A DNA stretch of 64,000 nt, from positions 1-64,000 of the forward strand of contig NZ_AVFK01000019.1 in NCBI RefSeq assembly GCF_000936425.1, given 5' to 3'. Position 1 is the stretch's first letter. The number at the start of each line of letters is the position of its first letter. Below are positions 18,017-26,284 of this stretch, one piece after another. A model generated the notes under the pieces. It saw only the letters and a list, made by a program, of their open reading frames with translations, ran no database searches and was not told the origin of the DNA. Made by a program: the position numbers and the translations under genes. Source of the stretch: Skermanella aerolata KACC 11604. GTDB lineage: Bacteria > Pseudomonadota > Alphaproteobacteria > Azospirillales > Azospirillaceae.

Positions 18017-19240
18017 TCAGTCGGTCGTTCCCGGAGCCGGCACCGTTCCATCGGCACGCACCCGGACGCTGACGGCCAATCCATAAGCCAGCAGCGACAG
18101 CAGGACGGCGACCATCATAACAGCAACCATCGCCATCTGGTCGTCGCCTTTCAGGAAGCCGACCGCCACGGTGGAGACGGCGCCGACCGACATCTGGAGG
18201 AAACCCAGCAGACCGGACGCCGACCCTGCAAGCCGCGGGTTGACGCTGATCGCCGCCGCGATGCCGTTCGGCATGCCCAGTCCGTTTCCGGCCGCGACGA
18301 TGCACATCGGCAGGAAGATGCTCGAGGCGGAGAATTCGCCCGCCAGCCCCAGCCCGCCCATGACCAGCACGCCGGTCAGGTTGACCAGCGACCCGGCCAG
18401 CACCAGCCGCCGTGCCCCGACCTTGACCGCCAGCCGCGCCGCGATGAAGTTGCCGAGCGCATAGCCGGCGGAAACCAGGATGAACAGCGCGCCGTACTCG
18501 CTCGCCGGCCGCTTCAGCAGCTCGATCATGATGTAGGGCGCTCCCGCCAGGAACGCGAAGAACACCGCCGTCGTGAAAGCGGTATTGAGCGCGTAGCCCA
18601 GGAAGACGGGGGATCGCAGCAACTCGCCGTAGCCCACGGCCATGCCGCGCAGGCCCGGCAGCGGCTGGCGCTGGAAGTTCGTCTCCCGCGCCGAGGCGAG
18701 ACACCAGACCCAGACCACGGCGCCGAACGCCAGCACGAACAGGAAGCTGGCCTGCCAGCCGAACCAGACATCCAGGAAGCCGCCGATGGCGGGCGCCAAA
18801 GCCGGAGCGACCGCCATCGCCATGGTGATGTAGGCAAGAGTGCTGGCCGCCTTGTCGCGCTCGTAGACATCGCGGACGATGGCGCGGCCCAGCACCATGC
18901 CGGCACAGCCGCCGAGCGCCTGGACGACACGGCCCCCGATCAGCAGCCCGATAGACGGCGCCAGGGCCGCCAGCAGGCTGCCGATGACGAACACGCCGAG
19001 ACCTGCCAGTAGCACGGGCCGCCGGCCGAACCGGTCGGACAGCGGACCGTAGATCAACTGGCCAAAGGCGATGCCGACCAAGTACAGCGTCAGCGCAAGC
19101 TGCGCCGTGCCGTAGTCGGTATGGAAGACCCTGACCAGCCCCGGAAGCGAGGGCAGGAAGATGTTCAGCGCCAATGGCCCGATCGCGGTAATCGCGATCA
19201 GGATGGCGATGGGGGGCGGCCGTACGGCGGCGGGAGGCAT
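18017..19240 (-). CDS. Bcr/CflA-type MFS multidrug exporter
   Basis: 407 aa with 12 predicted helices. The MFS motif A, GPLSDRFGRRPVLLAG, follows helix 2, and the early helix LALNIFLPSLPGLVRVF resembles the DHA1 Bcr/CflA subfamily. Members export drugs such as bicyclomycin and sulfonamides or dipeptides; the natural substrate is unknown here. It is a single-gene unit preceding pmbA on the same strand, with 137 bp between them. Confidence 0.87.
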   Translation of the reverse strand: MPPAAVRPPPIAILIAITAIGPLALNIFLPSLPGLVRVFHTDYGTAQLALTLYLVGIAFGQLIYGPLSDRFGRRPVLLAGLGVFVIGSLLAALAPSIGLLIGGRVVQALGGCAGMVLGRAIVRDVYERDKAASTLAYITMAMAVAPALAPAIGGFLDVWFGWQASFLFVLAFGAVVWVWCLASARETNFQRQPLPGLRGMAVGYGELLRSPVFLGYALNTAFTTAVFFAFLAGAPYIMIELLKRPASEYGALFILVSAGYALGNFIAARLAVKVGARRLVLAGSLVNLTGVLVMGGLGLAGEFSASSIFLPMCIVAAGNGLGMPNGIAAAISVNPRLAGSASGLLGFLQMSVGAVSTVAVGFLKGDDQMAMVAVMMVAVLLSLLAYGLAVSVRVRADGTVPAPGTTD

Positions 19241-19330
19241 GGAACGATCACCGGAGCGGCAGCGGAAACCACCAAGGGTAAACCCATGTCCCTGTCAGCC
19301 AACGCCCTACATGCACATGGCTGGGTTGCG

Positions 19331-20488
19331 TCAGGCTTTCTTCGGCAGCGGAAACACGTCGGCAGCCACCCCGGCGCCATCGGGAGCGAGCCGGTCGGGT
19401 GACGGGTTGTCGTAGACGACCAGGACGGCAGCCGGTTCGCCCGGCCGGTCGAACAGGGTGGCGCCCTCCGCATGGTCGATGCCGGCGCCATAGGGGATAT
19501 CCATCACCCGCTCCAGCCGGTCGCGCGGGATGACGGTTTCCTCCCGCTGGTTCCAGGCGCCGCGCCAGCGGTACAGCACGACAGGACCGTCCAGGTCCAT
19601 GGTCGGCCCGGCCAGGATCAGCAAATCGTCGCCTTCCAGCGACATCTCGCGGATGCCCAGGCCGTCGAGATCAAGGAAATGCTTGCGGTAGCGCTCGCCG
19701 TCGGGTCCGATCCGGCGCAGCTTCAGCCCGGTGGACTTGGCGTTCCTGCCCTTCTCCGTGACCTCCAGTTCCAGGATCACCGCCCAGCCGCGCAGCACCG
19801 GCCCACGCATGCCCAGGAACACCCGCTCGCCGCGCGCCGAAATACCTTCGATGTCGAAGCCGTTGTCCTTGGACGGGATCGCCATGAAACGGCTGAGGTG
19901 CTCGTCCTTGGCCAGCGCCTTCGACAGCGCGTTGGCCCCGCCCGCCTCCATCTTCAGCCGGCCGGCGGTCAGCTCGTCGCCGCCCTCCTCCTTCGCCGGC
20001 GCCGTCCGGCACAGGGTATAGATGCCGTCCTCGCCGTCCCGGACCAGCGGGACGCGTCCCAGCAGATAGCGGTTCGGCTCGCACTCGATCCTGGTCAGCC
20101 GCTCCAGCGCCTCCTCGATCCCGTGCTTGTCCGGGTCCGGCTTCTTGCGCTTCAGGCTGTGCGACCCGCAGATCCAGAGATAGTCGCCATCGACCGACAA
20201 CCCCTCGATATCCACCTCCCCCTCGACCGGCAGGTCGAAGAAATCGGTCAGCTTGTACGGCGTATGCTTGCCGAAGGTCCGCCAGTCCTCCGTCGTCAGC
20301 CGCTCGATCGTATCTGTCTCATCCGACGCCACCCACAGACAGCGCCCCGACTGCTTGATGACCGACAGGTTGTTGCGCAGCGGCTCCGTGACCTGCTCGC
20401 CTAGGGCGTCATGGTGCCGGAAGTCCAGCATGACCCGCTGCGGCTCCGCCGGCGTCTTGAGGTTCGTCTTCTTCTTCCCGGCAGCCAT
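19331..20488 (-). CDS. DUF3616 protein (predicted beta-propeller)
   Basis: 385 aa from ATG 20488, chosen for its GGGAGAG ribosome site; the open frame runs on to 20566. The sequence shows repeated short strands with W/GSH turns (LSVDGDYLWICGSHSLKRKK, GISARGERVFLGMRGPVLRG) typical of DUF3616 proteins, which resemble beta-propellers. Basic AAGKKKTNLK begins the protein, and there is no signal peptide, so it is probably cytoplasmic. No catalytic residues can be named and the role is unknown. Confidence 0.75.
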   Translation of the reverse strand: MAAGKKKTNLKTPAEPQRVMLDFRHHDALGEQVTEPLRNNLSVIKQSGRCLWVASDETDTIERLTTEDWRTFGKHTPYKLTDFFDLPVEGEVDIEGLSVDGDYLWICGSHSLKRKKPDPDKHGIEEALERLTRIECEPNRYLLGRVPLVRDGEDGIYTLCRTAPAKEEGGDELTAGRLKMEAGGANALSKALAKDEHLSRFMAIPSKDNGFDIEGISARGERVFLGMRGPVLRGWAVILELEVTEKGRNAKSTGLKLRRIGPDGERYRKHFLDLDGLGIREMSLEGDDLLILAGPTMDLDGPVVLYRWRGAWNQREETVIPRDRLERVMDIPYGAGIDHAEGATLFDRPGEPAAVLVVYDNPSPDRLAPDGAGVAADVFPLPKKA

Positions 20489-20571
20489 AGAGGCTCTCCC
20501 CAGCGCTTCTGTTCCGCCATCAGAGTGCGGGGAGAGTGTTTGCGTGTGCAAGGGCGCAAAGCGCACGCCTG

Positions 20572-21132
20572 CTAATGAAACCGGTGGGAAAGTCCTGGAT
20601 TGCGGAACTTGTAAGGAACCCAGATCCCGCGCCGCATATAGGCTTCAAAGAAAAACAGCATCGCCGACAGGTCGCGCTCGATATCCGGATGCAGATCGCC
20701 GACGAATGGCTCCGGCCATGTTGCCCGACCATGGAATGTCATGATGAAGCGTCTCAGTATCAGCGGATCTATGCTGAGAAAGCTGCCTAGTCCAAGACGG
20801 TTGAATGCGGATATCGCAGCGAAAGTAATGTTGACGTAATCCACATAGCTGGCGCTCGCATGGCGGCAAATCAGTGGTCGCGCAGACATAATGCCAAAGA
20901 TATGCGCAGTCATCGCCAGAATGGGAAGATCCAATAGCCGAGTAGTCGGGTTGGCTGTCAAGTGCCTCAGAACTTGATCGGCTACTTCCATGGCTTGAGC
21001 GGCTTGGCAGATATCGAAGCTCAAATCATCCGCATTCGCCGATTGCATGCTCGTCTGAATATTACGCCATTCAGCGTTGAAAATTCTTTTTAGCCAAAAT
21101 GCACTGTCTTGTGCGTATTCTACAAAATCCAT
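20572..21132 (-). CDS. Hypothetical protein, 186 aa, AT-richer
   Basis: I do not recognise this family. The protein is mostly helical with several Trp, Phe and Tyr residues and a moderately hydrophobic middle (LLDLPILAMTAHIFGIM), no signal peptide and no obvious catalytic motif. Codons use A/T third positions far more than the neighbours, suggesting recent acquisition. It lies 46 bp downstream of another small unknown gene on the same strand, so the two probably form one unit. The ribosome site before ATG 21132 is weak. Confidence 0.55.
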   Translation of the reverse strand: MDFVEYAQDSAFWLKRIFNAEWRNIQTSMQSANADDLSFDICQAAQAMEVADQVLRHLTANPTTRLLDLPILAMTAHIFGIMSARPLICRHASASYVDYVNITFAAISAFNRLGLGSFLSIDPLILRRFIMTFHGRATWPEPFVGDLHPDIERDLSAMLFFFEAYMRRGIWVPYKFRNPGLSHRFH

Positions 21133-21178
21133 AGTAGGAATGCTTCAGATGTTGAAATGAGATCCCCTTCAAAGCCGT

Positions 21179-21445
21179 TCAACGGGGAGCATGTTTCAAC
21201 ATCTCCCGTATCATTGCGTTTATCTCTTTTTCATGCTTGATGGCATGAGCAACTGCCGCCTCATGGTCGTTGAACAGGGCAATGTCTCGCGCTTCCTGAA
21301 TGCGCCCGCCGAAGATGAAGGCCGCTATATTCCATCCGACTTGAACGACAGGCTTGAACCTCCTGCGCAAGCGCTCCTTCCATCTTAGAAGCGTTCCGGA
21401 AAAATCCGTTTCGTTCCGATGCGGTTCCCGTGGATGGGCGGTCAC
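21179..21445 (-). CDS. Hypothetical small protein, 88 aa
   Basis: Not recognised. GTG at 21445 has a GAGGA ribosome site 8 nt upstream. The N-terminal half is strongly basic (RWKERLRRRFKP), then a short hydrophobic stretch (VGWNIAAFIFGG), then a charged helix ending MIREMLKHAPR. It could be a membrane-associated or nucleic-acid-binding protein; neither is shown. Base composition matches the downstream 186-aa gene rather than the GC-rich surroundings. Confidence 0.5.
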   Translation of the reverse strand: MTAHPREPHRNETDFSGTLLRWKERLRRRFKPVVQVGWNIAAFIFGGRIQEARDIALFNDHEAAVAHAIKHEKEINAMIREMLKHAPR

Positions 21446-21574
21446 TGGCGAATTCCTCTGATCTGCGGGAGATCGCCAGTCTTGACCACACGGCGGTACC
21501 CACGATTTCGAGGTATGATAGCGCGGAAACCTGCCGGAGGCTAATGCCGATTACAAGTTTGCCTGTACCCACCC

Positions 21575-23086
21575 TCACTTCCAGATCGGCTTACCGTGCA
21601 GCGGGATGCCGTAGCTGTCCCACTTGCGCGTGACCTCCTTCACGACATCCTCGTCCATCCGCAACTGCTGGCCCCATTCACGCTTGGTTTCCGGCGGCCA
21701 TTTGTTGGTGGCGTCCAAGCCGACCTTGCCGCCGAGCCCGCTTTCCGGGCTGGCGAAGTCCAGGTAGTCGATCGGCGTGCCCTCGACCACGGTAATGTCG
21801 CGGGCCGGGTCCATGCGGGTCGAGACGGCCCACATCACGTCTTTCCAGTCGCGCGCGTTGATGTCGTCGTCCACGACGATCACCCACTTGGTGTACATGA
21901 ACTGCCGCAGGAACGACCAGACGCCCATCATCACGCGCTTGGCGTGGCCGGGGTAGGCCTTCTTCATCGACACCACCGCGATCCTGTACGAGCAGCCCTC
22001 AGGCGGCAGCCAGAAGTCGACGATCTCGGGGAACTGCTGGATCAGCAGCGGAATGAAGACCTCGTTCAGCGCCTCGCCCAGCACGCTCGGCTCGTCCGGC
22101 GGACGCCCGGTGAAGGTGGAGAGATAGATCGGGTTCCGCCGCATCGTGATCGCGGTGACGTGGAAGACCGGGAACGGCTCGACCGCGTTGTAGTAGCCGG
22201 TGTGGTCGCCGTACGGCCCCTCGTCGCCGTATTCGTCCAGGCTGACCAGCCCCTCGATCACGATCTCGGCCTGTGCCGGCACCTTGAGCGGGATCGTCTT
22301 GCAGTCCACCAACTCGACCTTGCGTCCGCGCAGCAGACCGGCGAACTGGTATTCCGACAGGGTGTCCGGCACGGGGGTCACGGCGGCCAGGATCGTCCCA
22401 GGATCGGCTCCCAGCACGGCGGCGGCCGGCAGAGGCTCCCGCTTGCCTGCCGCCGCCCAGCGGCGGTGGTGCTGGGCGCCGCCCCGGTGCTTCAGCCAGC
22501 GCATCAGCGTCGTGTTCCGCCCCGTCACCTGCATGCGGTAGATGCCGAGGTTGTAGTCGTCCTCCCGCTTCTTGCCCGGCCCCTTGGTGACCACCAGCGG
22601 CCATGTGATCAGCGGGGCCGGCTCGCCCGGCCAGCAGCCCTGGATCGGCAGCCGGCCAAGGTCGATGTCGTCGCCTTTCAGAACGACCTCCTGGCAGGGC
22701 GCCGACGACACCGTCTTCGGCTTCATGGACAGGACGGTCTTGACCAGCGGGATCATCTCCATCGCCTCGCGGAAGCCGCCCGGCGGCTCCGGCTGGCGCA
22801 GGAACGCCAGCGTCTCGCCGACGCCACGCAGCTCGTGCGGTTCGCGGTCCATGCCCCAGGCGACCCGCTCGACCGTGCCGAACAGGTTGATCAGCACCGG
22901 CATCTCGTAGCGCGACCCGTCCGGCTTCACGACATTCTCGAACAGCACCGCAGGCCCCTGCTGCGCCAGCAGCCGCGTGTGGATCTCGGTCATTTCCAGC
23001 GCAGGGGAAACCGGCGTCTTGACGCGCACCAGCCGGCCCGAGCGTTCCAGCCGGTCCATGAAATCGCGCAGGGAAGAATAGGGCAT
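21575..23086 (-). CDS. ubiD: UbiD-family 4-hydroxy-3-polyprenylbenzoate decarboxylase
   Basis: 503 aa, close to the 497 of E. coli UbiD. It decarboxylates 4-hydroxy-3-polyprenylbenzoate in ubiquinone biosynthesis with the prenylated-flavin cofactor made by UbiX. The conserved [17 protein letters not shown] carries the catalytic Glu/Asp region, and [20 protein letters not shown] is typical of the family. The start at ATG 23086 ([19 protein letters not shown]) matches the family N-terminus; upstream frame to 23257 is not conserved. It lies near ubiA, which makes its substrate, but not in one operon with it. UbiX is not in the window. Confidence 0.93.
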   Translation of the reverse strand: MPYSSLRDFMDRLERSGRLVRVKTPVSPALEMTEIHTRLLAQQGPAVLFENVVKPDGSRYEMPVLINLFGTVERVAWGMDREPHELRGVGETLAFLRQPEPPGGFREAMEMIPLVKTVLSMKPKTVSSAPCQEVVLKGDDIDLGRLPIQGCWPGEPAPLITWPLVVTKGPGKKREDDYNLGIYRMQVTGRNTTLMRWLKHRGGAQHHRRWAAAGKREPLPAAAVLGADPGTILAAVTPVPDTLSEYQFAGLLRGRKVELVDCKTIPLKVPAQAEIVIEGLVSLDEYGDEGPYGDHTGYYNAVEPFPVFHVTAITMRRNPIYLSTFTGRPPDEPSVLGEALNEVFIPLLIQQFPEIVDFWLPPEGCSYRIAVVSMKKAYPGHAKRVMMGVWSFLRQFMYTKWVIVVDDDINARDWKDVMWAVSTRMDPARDITVVEGTPIDYLDFASPESGLGGKVGLDATNKWPPETKREWGQQLRMDEDVVKEVTRKWDSYGIPLHGKPIWK

Positions 23087-23216
23087 GGCAAGAGCATCTC
23101 TGAATGTCGGGAACGTCGAAAGCCTGGAGCCGCTTAACATCGGCGAACATAGGGCCACGTCAAGCGGATAGAGCACCCGGCTTGACGAAGACGGCTGGCG
23201 GCGGCACGGTTCCGCC

Positions 23217-23915
23217 ATGACGACACTGGACCTGAAGACGCTGATAGCACTCGCCACCGGATATCCCTATGAGTTTCCGGCCTGCTCCTACCTGTTCGCC
23301 GACCACGCCCGTCACCCGCTGCCCGCCGATATCCTCGGCGAGTTGACCGGCCGAATCCCCGTCATCGCCTGCGGCTCCAACCGGGCGCCGGAACAGCTCG
23401 CCCGCAAGTTCCGGGACTGGCCGCTGCCGCTCCGCATCCCCGTCCTGTGCGCCAAGCTGGCCGGGTTCGACGTGGTCTATTCGGCCCACTTCACCCGCTA
23501 CGGCGCCGTGCCCGCGACGCTGCACCCCTGCCCCGGCGCCACGGTGGACGTCGCCGTCCAGTGGCTCACCCCGGCAGAGCTTGAGCGGATGGACGCGACC
23601 GAGGGCATCGGCATCAACTACGACCGCCATCACCTGACCGGCATCGACCTGGAAATCGAAGGCTTTGGTACGATCCACGCCGCCGAAACCTACCTGAGCC
23701 GCCGAGGCCCCCTGATCGACCGGGACACTCCCGTCGCCCTCGAAGCCATCCACTGCGCTGGCCGCGCATGGCCAGCCTTGAACCAGCACGGCGTCCTCGG
23801 CCTGACCCGCCTGCGGCTGGCCCCGAAGGCGACGCTGGACAGCTTCATCCACGCCATCGTCACCGACGCGGACTATCGGCTCCGCCTCATCGAACTGCTG
23901 GCGAAGGCTGCCTAG
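23217..23915 (+). CDS. Gamma-glutamylcyclotransferase-like protein
   Basis: 232 aa, probably cytoplasmic. The segments [37 protein letters not shown] and [16 protein letters not shown] match the order in GGCT-like folds: the substrate-binding YGSN-like loop (here CGSN), a central beta barrel, and the ELxxLDxxEG helix. The exact substrate is unknown and the match is by eye only. It converges with the next gene; their stop codons overlap by 4 bp, so the two transcripts are antisense at their ends. Confidence 0.6.
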   Translation: MTTLDLKTLIALATGYPYEFPACSYLFADHARHPLPADILGELTGRIPVIACGSNRAPEQLARKFRDWPLPLRIPVLCAKLAGFDVVYSAHFTRYGAVPATLHPCPGATVDVAVQWLTPAELERMDATEGIGINYDRHHLTGIDLEIEGFGTIHAAETYLSRRGPLIDRDTPVALEAIHCAGRAWPALNQHGVLGLTRLRLAPKATLDSFIHAIVTDADYRLRLIELLAKAA

Positions 23916-24598
23916 TCGCCCAGCAGCCGCCAGACCACCGTGTCCCGGACCTCTCGGTCCTCCAGGTCGAGGGAGGTCGGCACCGCGAACTTCGCCAGAG
24001 CATCGAGCCCTGTCTTCGGCACATAGGCGCGCCCGGGATCGCCGATGATCACCAGCACCCCGTTCCGCGCCAGTCCGCGCAGCCAGCCGATCACCCGCTC
24101 CGCCATCGGCTTCTCGTAGCAGATGTCGCCCGCCAGGATGACGTCGATATCGGGCAGCGGCAGGCCTACGATATCGTCGCAGACAACCCGTACCGCGACC
24201 TCGTTCGCCTCGGCGTTCAGGCCGACGACCATGGCCGCGAAGTCGTCGATCTCGACCGCCACGACCTCCACCGCTCCGGCCTTCGCCGCCGCGATCGCGA
24301 CCATGCCGCTACCCGCCGCGAAGTCCAGCACCCGCTTGCCCGCCACCAGTTCCGGCACGTCCAGCACATGGCGTGCCACCGCCTGCCCGCCCGGCCAGGC
24401 GAAGGCCCAGTAGGGCGGCGGCAGGTTGACGGCGGCCAGCGTCGTTTCGGTCGCCTCCCACAGCGGCGTCACTTCGGTTGCCAGATGCAGACGGACTTCC
24501 GGCAGCATCGGCGGCGCCGTCAGTTCGGTGTTCGCCAGGATGAAGGCGCGCCTGTCAAAGATCGGAGCGGCGGCGGGTTCGATGATCAAGCTTGTCAT
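23912..24598 (-). CDS. Class I SAM methyltransferase, ETF-beta lysine methyltransferase-like
   Basis: 228 aa from ATG 24598 (MTSLIIEPAAAPIFD). The motif PPPYWAFAWPGGQAVARHVL just before the SAM-binding VLDFAAGSGMVAIAAAKAG is characteristic of METTL20/ETFBKMT proteins, whose bacterial members trimethylate lysines on the electron-transfer flavoprotein beta subunit. Later motifs are EIDDFAAMVVGLNAE and DVILAGDICYEKPMAERV. An alternative is a PrmA-like ribosomal protein methyltransferase, but length and motif favour ETF-beta. The gene lies 54 bp downstream of ubiA on the same strand and may be cotranscribed. Confidence 0.78.
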   Translation of the reverse strand: MTSLIIEPAAAPIFDRRAFILANTELTAPPMLPEVRLHLATEVTPLWEATETTLAAVNLPPPYWAFAWPGGQAVARHVLDVPELVAGKRVLDFAAGSGMVAIAAAKAGAVEVVAVEIDDFAAMVVGLNAEANEVAVRVVCDDIVGLPLPDIDVILAGDICYEKPMAERVIGWLRGLARNGVLVIIGDPGRAYVPKTGLDALAKFAVPTSLDLEDREVRDTVVWRLLGD

Positions 24599-24652
24599 GT
24601 CAGTCACAGGCTCACACGGCACTCCCGGTACGCAAGGAGAATCCATCGCCCC

Positions 24653-25588
24653 CTACAGCACATGCCCCGCGACGATTGCGCCCAGGACCAGCCAGCCGAA
24701 CCAGCGGTTCGACTTGAACTTGACCAGACAGTCCGCCGGATCGTCCGGCCGCCACGTTCCGACCTGCCATGCAAGCTGGATCAGCGCCGCCGTCATCAGC
24801 ATCTGGAACCAGAAACCCAGGCCCGCCAGCAGGCCTGCCGCCAGCAGCCCGCCATAGGTCAGCGTGTAGAAGCCGTAGATCCAGATCTTGGACGCTTCGC
24901 CCAGCCGGAGCGCCGTCGACTTGACGCCGATGCGGGCGTCGTCCTCCTTGTCCTGGTGGGCGTAGATCGTGTCGTAGCCCAGCGTCCAGACGATCCCCGC
25001 CGCGTAGAGCACCAGCGCCGGCAGGTCCAGGCCACCCGTCACCGCCGACCAGCCGACCAGCGCGCCCCAGTTGAACGTCAGGCCCAGGAACGCCTGCGGC
25101 CACCACGTGATCCGCTTCATCGTCGGATAGGTGAAGACCAGCGCCAGCGACGCCGCCCCCAGCAGGATGGTGAAGCCGTTGAACTGGACCAGCACCAGCA
25201 GCCCGACCAGAAGCTGGAACACCAGGAACGCCAGCGCCTGCTTCACCGAGACCTGCCCGCTCGGGATCGGCCGGCTTCGCGTCCGCTCGACCATGCCGTC
25301 GATGTCGCGGTCCAGGATGTCGTTGACGGTGCAGCCGGCCCCGCGCATCACCACGGCGCCGATGCCGAACAGCGCCATCATCCACGGGTCCGGCCAGCCC
25401 TGGGTCGCCAAAGCCTGCGACCACCAGCACGGAAACAGCAGCAGCCACGTCCCGATCGGCCGGTCCAACCGGGCCAGCTTCAGATAGGGCCGGACCGGCG
25501 CCGGAGCGAATCGGTCGATCCAGCCGTCGGGCCGGATGTCGGTATGGGCTTGCCGGCCGGGCCGGGCTGGTTGTTCCAGGGAGGTCAT
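24653..25588 (-). CDS. ubiA: 4-hydroxybenzoate polyprenyltransferase UbiA
   Basis: Polytopic inner-membrane prenyltransferase of 311 aa with about eight or nine helices. The two Asp-rich Mg-diphosphate motifs are visible: [19 protein letters not shown] and [18 protein letters not shown]. It attaches the polyprenyl tail to 4-hydroxybenzoate, the step before UbiD. The tail donor probably comes from the polyprenyl diphosphate synthase encoded at 29295-30347. A 249-bp gap separates it from the divergent small gene upstream. Confidence 0.95.
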   Translation of the reverse strand: MTSLEQPARPGRQAHTDIRPDGWIDRFAPAPVRPYLKLARLDRPIGTWLLLFPCWWSQALATQGWPDPWMMALFGIGAVVMRGAGCTVNDILDRDIDGMVERTRSRPIPSGQVSVKQALAFLVFQLLVGLLVLVQFNGFTILLGAASLALVFTYPTMKRITWWPQAFLGLTFNWGALVGWSAVTGGLDLPALVLYAAGIVWTLGYDTIYAHQDKEDDARIGVKSTALRLGEASKIWIYGFYTLTYGGLLAAGLLAGLGFWFQMLMTAALIQLAWQVGTWRPDDPADCLVKFKSNRWFGWLVLGAIVAGHVL

Positions 25589-25837
25589 CTGCTATATCGC
25601 TTGATCTGAAACACCGGAGAATCGGGCGAAGGTGCCCCACTCTAGCCGAGACCGGCCGGCCATGGCACGCGCTCATCCGCCGGATTCTTCCGGGATGCAG
25701 CCCAGCGTGCGGCCCAATGTGCGGCATGAAGGCTCAAACGTCATAGATCCATAGAAACAGTGTCGGTACCCGGACCCGATGTCCTAAGACACTCCCCTGA
25801 TCCAGCCCATATCCAGCAAAGTCACGGGAGAGCGGCA

Positions 25838-26065
25838 ATGGCCCGCAAGAAACAAGCGACCGACAATGCCTTCGTGCTGTTCGACGTCCTGTACCAGGAC
25901 GGCGCCCGCACATCCAACCGCAAGGTGCCCAGCGAATTGCTCGGCGGCCTTGACGGCGACGAACCGGCAAAGGCTCTGATCGAGGAACAGGACCGTAAGA
26001 TCGCCGAGATGTCCGGCAACCCGCGCGGACCGATCAAGAGCATCACCCGATCGCCTAATCAATAG
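25838..26065 (+). CDS. Conserved small hypothetical protein, 75 aa
   Basis: Starts at ATG 25838 after a good GGGAGAG ribosome site; the frame is open further upstream but that part is unlikely to be coding. The protein begins MARKKQATDNAFVLFDVLYQ, has an acidic middle (GGLDGDEPAKALIEEQDRKI) and a basic tail. It has the look of a short alphaproteobacterial protein of unknown function. No domain can be named. It is a single gene between ubiA and the divL-like gene. Confidence 0.65.
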   Translation: MARKKQATDNAFVLFDVLYQDGARTSNRKVPSELLGGLDGDEPAKALIEEQDRKIAEMSGNPRGPIKSITRSPNQ

Positions 26066-26256
26066 ATCTTTTCAGCCCTTTCGATATAAAAGCGGTGACT
26101 GGTGGCGCGCCAAAGGCGCCGCCGGCCTTTCACCCAAAGGTTAATATACCCTCGATCTTTCGGAAAAATTGCGCTGTTCCACTCAATCATGCTCACGCCA
26201 TGGGCGTAATGATGGACTAGCGCCGTCCAGTTATGTAACGTCGCTCGATGGCTGAG

Positions 26257-26270
26257 TTAAATCAGGTTAA
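26257..26270. promoter_or_regulatory. Candidate CtrA-like site upstream of divL
   Basis: TTAA-N6-TTAA lies 15-28 bp before the divL-like start. The CtrA consensus is TTAA-N7-TTAA, so this is one base short. It is flagged because DivL belongs to the CtrA pathway; binding is not demonstrated. Confidence 0.35.
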
Positions 26271-26284
26271 CTAATACCCTCCCC

